Source of the DNA: Verrucomicrobiota bacterium
Lineage (GTDB): Bacteria; Verrucomicrobiota; Verrucomicrobiia; Limisphaerales; UBA1100
Assembly (NCBI GenBank): GCA_028872645.1
Contig: JAPKDK010000019.1
Location: 1 to 21,496, forward strand
Reading direction: 5' to 3'
DNA: 21,496 bases
Of this stretch, positions 16,501 through 21,496 are shown in pieces. A model generated the notes under the pieces. The model was not told the DNA's origin and made no database searches. It worked only from the letters and a program-made list of their open reading frames with translations. The position numbers and the translations under genes were made by a program. Every line of letters starts with the position of its first letter. Position 1 is the stretch's first letter.

Positions 16501-16690
16501 GGCAAAAATCATCGAGAATGTGCTCGCGGATCATCGCGCCCGTTTTACGAAGGATACCGTGGCCGCCAAGAAACTCATCGCCTTCGGCGAAAGCAAAGCT
16601 GACCCGAAACTCAAGCCCGTTGACCTCGCGGCGTGGACGCTCGTGGCAAATCTGCTGCTCAATCTAGACGAAGTGGTAAACAAAAACTGA
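13598..16690 (+). CDS. Exported DUF1549/DUF1553 protein with cytochrome c-type motifs
   Basis: From the ATG at 13598 the protein has 1030 residues. A signal peptide (FRLAMGLCLATGSAWAA) precedes a planctomycete-type cytochrome c domain (PSCyt1) with NCFACHGKDAKHRKGKLRLD (haem motif at about 42-46) and a later VMPPPE methionine. DUF1549 follows (about 140-350: FLQRRLAKEG, LTGLPPTPKEVDAFL, YWLDLARYADTHG). It includes a second C-x-x-C-H, GCAVCHDHKFDPLSTKEYY, near 325. A beta-rich insert (about 410-580) of unknown role comes next. The C-terminal DUF1553 (about 700-1025) has LTARVAVNRIWQQFFGVGLV and SHAYRQSSRAT. These proteins are assumed to act outside the cytoplasm, probably in electron transfer or polymer breakdown, without firm biochemistry. 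A TTG at 13586 with AAGG upstream and an ATG at 13616 are alternative starts. It is 3 bp from the DUF1501 gene, its usual partner. Confidence 0.92.
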   Translation: MDYSFGMSSFRLAMGLCLATGSAWAAPVEFNRDVRAILSKNCFACHGKDAKHRKGKLRLDAAEDAFASKKGVAAIVAGNVSESELWARINSGNPNEVMPPPETKKSLTAEEKQTLKRWIEQGAKYEKHWAFIAPKKSKVPAGEGNPIDAFLQRRLAKEGLKAAPLAKPETLVRRVYLDLTGLPPTPKEVDAFLANKSPKALEKLIDNLMQRQTYGEHMARYWLDLARYADTHGLHLDNERSMWPYRDWVVRAFNQNLSFDKFTRWQLAGDLLSKPTLDQQIASGFNRCNVTTGEGGSITAEWIYRNAIDRTSTAVEVWMGMTAGCAVCHDHKFDPLSTKEYYSMYSFFHSAADPALDGNKLDTPPILRVPRPGSAEKLAALDAKIKAVEQRIASAVVKIKYTDPASQTPLPKTITKEMIWIEDAVPPKGVAQGNTPWKFVSKPDPVFSGTKASVREAKGLSQHFFTGANPPLPIESGTKLFAHVYLDTLNPPKEIMLQFNDGTWEHRAYWGGDKIDWGNKDSVSRRRFGDLPETGKWVRLEVDAAQVGLKPGAKLNGWAFTQFDGKVYWDKAGVSSTTHPAKDPALSWTAWKVQAEGKRNKDLTEALRKRFKGKAPDKWTEAEETELRHHWLARVYAGAQKELTPIKTEKANLKKQQADIHKNTAVTFVMADLPKPRQSFVMLRGQYDSPGEKVSRNVPAFLPPLPAKPKERDYNRLDFANWLVDGKHPLTARVAVNRIWQQFFGVGLVKTSADFGTQGELPMHPELLDWLAVQFVEDDWDVQRLLKRILTSHAYRQSSRATPASLKRDPENRLLARAPRFRLDAEVLRDQVLSLSGLLVSTAGGRGVRPYQPPNIWEPVGFASSNTRNYKQGKGDDLYRRSIYTFLKRTAPAPFMTSFDAPSREQSCTVRSRSNTPMQALQLMNDVQHVEAARNLAQRILNADGADDNARIRWAWWVVTARQPDATEAKIIENVLADHRARFTKDTVAAKKLIAFGESKADPKLKPVDLAAWTLVANLLLNLDEVVNKN

Positions 16691-16693
16691 CCC

Positions 16694-18157
16694 ATGAATC
16701 CCGCGCACGAATATCATCAGTTACAAAACCGACGCCAATTTTTCCAAGGCGCCGGCCTGAAAATGGGCGGCATTGCCCTTGCGCAACTCCTTGGCCAACG
16801 GACCATGGCTACTCAGGCGACGACGACCAGCGAGATGCATCCCGCCCTGCCCGGGCTGCCGCACTTTGCGCCCAAGGCGAAGAATCTCATTTATTTGCAC
16901 ATGAACGGCGCGCCTTCGCAGATTGATCTCTTCGATTACAAGCCTCGGCTCACAGAATTTTTTGATAAAGAGTTGCCCGACTCCATCCGGAACGGCCAAC
17001 GCATCACCACGATGACCAGTGGCCAAAAACGATTTCCCGTGGCGCCGAGCAAATTTGCTTTTGAGCGCTGCGGCACATCGGGCATTGAGATGAGCGAGCT
17101 GGTGCCGCACATGAAAGGCATCGCCGATGACATCACGATGATTCGCTCCGTCCACACCGATGCGATTAATCACGATCCCGCGTGCACTTTTGTGATGACT
17201 GGCAGCGAAGTGCCCGGCAAACCCAGCCTCGGCTCATGGCTCAGCTACGGTCTCGGCAGCGAAAGCCAAAACCTACCGGCCTTTGCGGTGTTCACCCCCA
17301 CCGTCAAAAAACCGAGCCAAGCACTGTTCACGCGCATGTGGACCAGTGGATTTTTGCCATCCAAATTCGACGGCGTGAAACTGCGCAGCAGCGGGGACCC
17401 TGTCTTGTACGTGAAAAACCCACCCGGCGTGGTGCCCAGCGACCGGCGCGCCATGCTCAACGCGCTCGGCAAGTTAAACCAAAAAACCTTCGAGCGATTT
17501 GGCGATCCGGAAACACAAACGCGCATTGCCCAATATGAGATGGCATTCCGCATGCAAACGAGTGTACCCGAACTCACCGACCTCGGGAAGGAAAGCAAAG
17601 CCACCCTCGAGATGTACGGCCCCAACGCCCAAAAGCCCGGCACCTTCGCGCATGCGGCGCTCCTCACCCGGCGGCTCATCGAGCGCGGTGTGCGAACCGT
17701 GCAAATTCTCCATCGCGGCTGGGATCAACACGGCTCGTTGCCCGCGGACATCAAAAACCAATGCATGGACGTCGACCAGCCAACCGCGGCCCTCGTCAAA
17801 GATCTCAAGCAGCGAGGCATGCTCGATGACACGCTCATCGTTTTTGGCGGCGAGTTTGGCCGCACGGTTTATTGTCAGGGCAAACTCACTCGCGAGAACT
17901 ACGGACGCGACCATCACCCGCGCAACTTCTGCATGTGGATGGCCGGCGGCGGTATCCAGTCCGGCATCACTCACGGCGCTACCGACGACTTCAGCTACAA
18001 CATCACCCGCAACCCCGTACACCTCAACGAACTCAACGCCACGATTTTGCACTGCATGGGCATTGATAACTCCCGGTTCACCTTCCCCTTCCAAGGATTG
18101 GACCAACGCCTGACCGGAGTGGAGGAAGCGCATCCGGTAAAAGCCATTTTGGCTTAA
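16694..18157 (+). CDS. Tat-exported DUF1501 protein
   Basis: The 487-residue protein belongs to DUF1501, a family with an alkaline phosphatase/sulfatase-like fold. A twin-arginine signal is visible (NRRQFFQGAGLKMGGIALAQLLG, arginines 13-14). Family landmarks include NLIYLHMNGAPSQIDLFDYKP, SELVPHMKGIADDITMIRSVHTDAINHDP, RGWDQHGSL and DTLIVFGGEFGRTVY, then GRDHHPRNFCMWMAGGGI near the end. The Asp/His-rich sites suggest metal binding, but no reaction has been shown for the family that I can name with confidence. It follows the DUF1549/DUF1553 gene by 3 bp, an operon layout repeated many times in PVC genomes, and both products are exported, so they probably act together. The stop codon overlaps the DUF2007 stop of the opposite strand in a shared TTAA (18154-18157). 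Confidence 0.93.
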   Translation: MNPAHEYHQLQNRRQFFQGAGLKMGGIALAQLLGQRTMATQATTTSEMHPALPGLPHFAPKAKNLIYLHMNGAPSQIDLFDYKPRLTEFFDKELPDSIRNGQRITTMTSGQKRFPVAPSKFAFERCGTSGIEMSELVPHMKGIADDITMIRSVHTDAINHDPACTFVMTGSEVPGKPSLGSWLSYGLGSESQNLPAFAVFTPTVKKPSQALFTRMWTSGFLPSKFDGVKLRSSGDPVLYVKNPPGVVPSDRRAMLNALGKLNQKTFERFGDPETQTRIAQYEMAFRMQTSVPELTDLGKESKATLEMYGPNAQKPGTFAHAALLTRRLIERGVRTVQILHRGWDQHGSLPADIKNQCMDVDQPTAALVKDLKQRGMLDDTLIVFGGEFGRTVYCQGKLTRENYGRDHHPRNFCMWMAGGGIQSGITHGATDDFSYNITRNPVHLNELNATILHCMGIDNSRFTFPFQGLDQRLTGVEEAHPVKAILA

Positions 18158-18372
18158 AGCTCATCTTCGCTATCGCCAAAGAAAAGCTGATGCGCACGGT
18201 CATAATCCGCTTCGGACACCCACACTTCCACGGGGCGGCTGAATTCATCTTCGCCTTCGGGCATCGGTTCGATGACTTTTTCGGGGGCGATGATGCCGTG
18301 TTTTTCCAGCATCACAGCGAGGAGCTCGGCGTCGTTGACGGGGCTCGTGTAAAATAATCGGTGACCATCCAT
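18154..18372 (-). CDS. DUF2007 small protein (putative signal-transducing)
   Basis: The 72-residue protein matches the DUF2007 pattern: an opening strand (HRLFYTSP), a helix (VNDAELLAVMLEKHGI) and a closing segment with a charged helix (VEVWVSEADYDRAHQLFFGDSEDEL). Pfam names the family putative signal transducing protein; its fold is ferredoxin-like with no known catalytic residues. I chose the ATG at 18372 because upstream codons (to 18480) are not family-like and would overlap the divergent isomerase gene. The C-terminus is acidic. It converges with the DUF1501 gene and is divergent from the second isomerase-like gene across only 47 bp, so the two may share a control region. Confidence 0.8.
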   Translation of the reverse strand: MDGHRLFYTSPVNDAELLAVMLEKHGIIAPEKVIEPMPEGEDEFSRPVEVWVSEADYDRAHQLFFGDSEDEL

Positions 18373-18419
18373 TGTGAAATTGCTGGACAAATCATTGCCC
18401 AACCGGCGTGATTGCGCCA

Positions 18420-19241
18420 ATGAAATTCGGCATCTGCAATGAGATTTTTGAAGGGTGGACAATGGAGGACACCATGGCATACGCGGCCAAGACCGGCTAC
18501 GACTGCCTTGAGATTGCGCCGTTTACAATTTCCAATTATGTGACCGACATCTCCGCCGCCGAACGGCAGCGCGTGAAGGATCTCGCGGCCAAGACTGGCA
18601 TTGAGATTTCCGGCATCCACTGGGTGCTCGTGAAGGCGGAAGGAATGCACATGACGCACACCGATGCATCCATCCGCGAAAAGACAGCGCGGTATTTTGT
18701 GGACCTCGTGGATTGCTGCGCGGATTTTGGCGGGCGATCCATCATCGTCGGCTCGCCGTATCAGCGCAATTTAATGGACGGCGTAAGCTACGAGCAAGCG
18801 TGGGAATGGGCCACGGAAGTATTTCGCCCTAGCGTGAAGCACGCCGCCGAACGCGAAGTGGTCATCAACTTCGAGCCCCTTGCGCCCAGCGAAACCAATT
18901 TCGTAAACACCCACACCGAGGCTATTAAGTTCACCAAGCAATTCGCCAGCCCGAATTTCAAAATCATCCTCGACGTAAAAGCAATGTGCTCGATGGGTAA
19001 ACCGATCCCTGAAATCATCCGCGAAAGCGCCGGTGAATTTGGCTACTTCCACGCCAATGACGAAAACCTAAAAGGCCCCGGTTTCGGCGAGGTGGATTAC
19101 CAACCCATCGCCGCCGCGCTCAAAGAAGTAAACTACACCGGCGTGGTGTCGGTGGAAGTGTTCAAGTTCGAGGAAGGTCCGGAAGCTATTGCGACTCAGA
19201 GCTTGCATTATCTTCAGGAGACGTTTGCTCCTCCGGCGTAG
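18420..19241 (+). CDS. Sugar phosphate isomerase/epimerase family protein (TIM barrel)
   Basis: From the ATG at 18420 the protein has 273 residues, the normal length for ketose 3-epimerase or hydroxypyruvate isomerase-like enzymes. Metal ligands are in place: Glu152 (VINFEPL), Asp185 (IILDVKAM), His211 (YFHANDENLKGPGFGEVDY) and Glu246 (VSVEVFKFE). HANDENLKGPGFGEVDY is a typical substrate-site segment of this group. An in-frame GTG at 18408 could add four residues, but MKFGICNEIFEGW is the natural start. The gene lies between the DUF2007 gene and the transporter. Its last 56 bp (19186-19241) are antisense to the 3' end of the SNF-family transporter gene. The substrate is unknown; the nearby transporter and oxidoreductase suggest a sugar or polyol route. 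Confidence 0.87.
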   Translation: MKFGICNEIFEGWTMEDTMAYAAKTGYDCLEIAPFTISNYVTDISAAERQRVKDLAAKTGIEISGIHWVLVKAEGMHMTHTDASIREKTARYFVDLVDCCADFGGRSIIVGSPYQRNLMDGVSYEQAWEWATEVFRPSVKHAAEREVVINFEPLAPSETNFVNTHTEAIKFTKQFASPNFKIILDVKAMCSMGKPIPEIIRESAGEFGYFHANDENLKGPGFGEVDYQPIAAALKEVNYTGVVSVEVFKFEEGPEAIATQSLHYLQETFAPPA

Positions 19242-20637
19242 GCTCGGCAGGTTCAGACTCTTTTTCGCTAAATATTCCCAGCGCGTTGAGAAGCACCAAA
19301 CTAATCACGATGGGGCAAATGTATTTGATGAAAAACGCCCACACTTGAGACGGAGCAATGCCGCCGACAAGTGGCTTTGAAAACCATGGGCAACCTTCCT
19401 CAATTTCTTTGATTGCTGAAGCGGGCTTCCAAACCCATCCAACGTAAATGCTAAGCATCAACGAAATGAAAATGAGCGCCAAGGTGCCAAACACTTGATC
19501 CATAATGTCGAGAAAACCGGTTTTCCCAAAGAACTCCAAGTTGCTGAAAAACTCACTGCCGCCCTTGGACATCGCGGAGGGGATACCAATGAGAAAGGCC
19601 ACGATCCCCACGATGATGGCGGATTTTTTTCGGGCGGAAGATTTTTTGTCCACGAAATAGGACACCGGCACTTCCAGCATAGAAATCGATGAGGTGAGTG
19701 CTGCAACGGAAAGCAGGCAGAAGAAGATTGTGCCGAAAACCCAACCCGCAGGCATTTGCGCGAAGACTTTTGGCAGCGTCACAAAGGTCAGGCCAGGTCC
19801 GGCTCCGGGATCCATCCCGAATGCGAATACCGCCGGGAACACCATAAAGCCAGCGAGGATCGCTACCAACGTATCGGCCGATGCGACCCATAGGCCGTTG
19901 GTCACGATGTTTTGCGATTTTGGCATATACGAGCCGTACGTGATCATCAGGCCCCAACCCACGCTCAACGAGAAGAACGCCTGGCCCAGCGCCATCAAAA
20001 CGACCTTGCCGTTGATTTTACTGAAGTCTGGGGACAGATAATATTTCAGCCCCTTTTCCGCTCCATCCAAAGTGAGGCTGCGAACAATGATGACCACCAT
20101 CATCACAAACAGTAGGGGCATCAAAATCTTGGACCATTTTTCAATGCCCTTTTCCACGCCCGCGCTGACGATCCAAATCGTCAACGCAATGAACACCGCG
20201 AACACCGGCAGTACGGACGCTGTATTGGAAGTGTATTCCGAAAACACGAGTGAACTTTGCGTCACTTCGCTCCACGCATAACTGATGGTCCAACCGGCAA
20301 TGACGCCGTAATAAGTGAGCACAAAAAAACATGCCATGAGGCACAGCACACCCGTTAAAATAAACGGCAACCCTCCACCGGTTTTTTTGAACGCGCCGAC
20401 GGGGTTGCGGCCACTGGCCCGGCCCAGCGAAAGTTCTACGTAGAGCAATGGCACGCCAATGAAGAAAACGCACGCGAGGTAAACGAGCACAAATGCCGCC
20501 CCCCCGTTTTCACCGGTCACATAGGGAAAGCGCCAGATGTTGCCGAGGCCCACTGCCGAGCCGGCGGCGGCCATAATGAAGCCGAGCTTGGAGCCCCATT
20601 GGCCGCGATTTTCTTCTGAAGAATCTTGGTTGTTCAT
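19186..20637 (-). CDS. Sodium-dependent transporter of the SNF (NSS) family
   Basis: The 483-residue protein has the signature of neurotransmitter:sodium symporters: WGSKLGFIMAAAGSAVGLGNIWRFPYVTGENGGAAFVLVY (residues about 14-54), which holds the unwound TM1 and the Na/substrate sites. VPLLYVELSLGR follows, and about 11-12 hydrophobic helices are seen, ending in VISLVLLNALGIF. Bacterial members import amino acids or related compounds with Na+. The C-terminal tail (SEKESEPAEPTPEEQ and beyond, about 25 residues) is acidic and low-complexity. The part encoding the last 18 residues is antisense to the isomerase gene. The ATG at 20637 has a strong AGGAGG at 6-nt spacing. The upstream Gfo/Idh/MocA gene on the same strand ends 61 bp before it, so cotranscription is possible. 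Confidence 0.94.
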   Translation of the reverse strand: MNNQDSSEENRGQWGSKLGFIMAAAGSAVGLGNIWRFPYVTGENGGAAFVLVYLACVFFIGVPLLYVELSLGRASGRNPVGAFKKTGGGLPFILTGVLCLMACFFVLTYYGVIAGWTISYAWSEVTQSSLVFSEYTSNTASVLPVFAVFIALTIWIVSAGVEKGIEKWSKILMPLLFVMMVVIIVRSLTLDGAEKGLKYYLSPDFSKINGKVVLMALGQAFFSLSVGWGLMITYGSYMPKSQNIVTNGLWVASADTLVAILAGFMVFPAVFAFGMDPGAGPGLTFVTLPKVFAQMPAGWVFGTIFFCLLSVAALTSSISMLEVPVSYFVDKKSSARKKSAIIVGIVAFLIGIPSAMSKGGSEFFSNLEFFGKTGFLDIMDQVFGTLALIFISLMLSIYVGWVWKPASAIKEIEEGCPWFSKPLVGGIAPSQVWAFFIKYICPIVISLVLLNALGIFSEKESEPAEPTPEEQTSPEDNASSESQ

Positions 20638-20643
20638 GCGAAA

Positions 20644-20649
20644 CCTCCT
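20644..20649 (-). promoter_or_regulatory. Strong Shine-Dalgarno site for the SNF transporter
   Basis: On the minus strand AGGAGG lies 6 nt before the ATG at 20637. It stands out because most genes in this window have no clear site, and it fixes the transporter start. Confidence 0.75.
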
Positions 20650-20698
20650 GCGGATTAGTACCGATTATTGCGGTTTTTGGAAGGGGAAGTTGTTCCGA

Positions 20699-21496
20699 TT
20701 ACACATTTAGCTTCGTCCAGCGGGCATTATTTTTGGAGGACTTTACGACGGCTTCGATGAAGGCCATGCCTCGGATGCCGTCTTTGATTTTCGGGTAGTC
20801 CAGCGCGGGGTCGTCCTTGGCGAGTTTGCGGCGGTCGAGCTTGGCGCGGATGTGGTTGGCGAAGTTTACGTAAATGTTTGCAAACGCTTCTAGGTAGCCT
20901 TCGGGGTGCGAGGGCGGGGTGCGGGAGGCACCGGCGGCTGCGGGGCTGAGGTAGCCGTTGGCGGTGCGATAGACTTGCATCGGCTGGTCGGGCCATTTTA
21001 GGAGCAAAGTGTTGGGGTCGTTTTGGTGCCACTCGAGGCCACCGCGTTCGCCGTAGACTCGGATGCTGAGATTGTTTTCCTCGCCAACGGCAATTTGCGA
21101 ACTGTGCAGCACGCCTTTGGCGCCGCCGGTGAAACGCAGCAGCAGGTTGCCGTCGTCATCGAGCTTGCGGCCGCTGACGAAAGCTGTCAGGTCGGCGGCG
21201 AGTTCCTTGATTTTCAGGCCGGTGATGTACTCGGCGAGGTTCTCGGCGTGCGTGCCGATGTCGCCTATGCAACCGGCGGCGCCGCTGCGTTTAGGGTCGG
21301 TGCGCCAGCCAGCTTGTTTTTGGCCGGTTAATTCCAAGCGCGTGGCGAGCCAGCCTTGGGGATACTCGACGACGACTTTGCGAATTTTGCCGAGCTTGCC
21401 GTTGGCGACCATATCGCGCGCTTGTTTCACGAGCGGATAGCCGGTGTAATTATGCGTGAGCCCGTAGAGGCATTTGGATTTTTTAATGAGCTTCTC
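20699..21496 (-). CDS. Gfo/Idh/MocA family oxidoreductase, N-terminus beyond right edge
   Basis: The frame is open to the right edge, so the N-terminal NAD(P)-binding fold is missing; 265 residues remain. The visible part starts with EKLIKKSKCLYGLTHNYTGYP. It continues through the C-terminal alpha/beta domain: the substrate-site segment GCIGDIGTHAENLAEYITG with its conserved Asp/His pair, LLLRFTGGAKGVLHSSQIAVGE, IRVYGERGGLEWHQNDP and a final KDGIRGMAFIEAVVKSSKNNARWTKL. Family members oxidise or reduce sugars, inositols or their derivatives. In PVC genomes they often sit near isomerase/epimerase genes such as those here. The substrate is unknown. The stop codon lies 61 bp before the SNF transporter start on the same strand. 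Confidence 0.92.
   Translation of the reverse strand, partial: EKLIKKSKCLYGLTHNYTGYPLVKQARDMVANGKLGKIRKVVVEYPQGWLATRLELTGQKQAGWRTDPKRSGAAGCIGDIGTHAENLAEYITGLKIKELAADLTAFVSGRKLDDDGNLLLRFTGGAKGVLHSSQIAVGEENNLSIRVYGERGGLEWHQNDPNTLLLKWPDQPMQVYRTANGYLSPAAAGASRTPPSHPEGYLEAFANIYVNFANHIRAKLDRRKLAKDDPALDYPKIKDGIRGMAFIEAVVKSSKNNARWTKLNV

Noticed and set aside
18373..18480. 36-codon upstream extension of the DUF2007 gene
   Set aside because: Cys/Arg-rich, not family-like, and it overlaps the divergent isomerase gene.

Overview
The window most likely comes from the PVC superphylum, and more likely Verrucomicrobiota than Planctomycetes. The main reason is the tandem pair of a DUF1549/DUF1553 cytochrome-c-like secreted protein and a Tat-exported DUF1501 protein (13598-18157), an arrangement typical of those phyla. 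It also carries mraZ, has moderately high GC, and most starts lack a clear Shine-Dalgarno sequence. This is inferred from gene content; no marker gene in the window fixes the lineage. The sequence reads as ordinary chromosome. I see no rRNA, tRNA, CRISPR array, insertion sequence or phage gene.

Left part, minus strand (1-1750): a secreted protein of unknown function runs off the left edge. Before it lies a mraZ-type regulator gene whose promoter carries a ladder of GTG boxes with a 10-11 bp period, the layout expected for MraZ autoregulation. Unusually, mraZ is not followed by rsmH/ftsL.

Central metabolic block, plus strand (1828-7824): queA (queuosine tRNA modification) overlaps a stand-alone RibD C-terminal-type reductase. 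Citrate synthase, sucC and sucD follow (TCA cycle), then a YggT-like membrane protein. It converges with tatD, the two stop codons sharing bases.

Middle (8700-13543): a secreted HExxH putative metallopeptidase, a TIM-barrel sugar isomerase/epimerase-like protein, an intergenic element built from degenerate CCAA heptamers with inverted-repeat ends, a PhnP-like metallo-beta-lactamase-fold hydrolase on the minus strand, and divergent recN followed by a strong hairpin.

Right part (13598-21496): the DUF1549/DUF1553 and DUF1501 pair, a small DUF2007 protein, a second sugar isomerase/epimerase-like gene, an SNF-family sodium-coupled transporter whose 3' end is antisense to that isomerase gene for 56 bp, and a Gfo/Idh/MocA oxidoreductase cut by the right edge. 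This part looks like an outer-cell and carbohydrate utilisation neighbourhood, but no substrate can be read from the sequence. No clearly new multi-gene system is evident. The best leads are the orphan mraZ with its box array, the CCAA-heptamer element and the DUF1549/DUF1501 locus.
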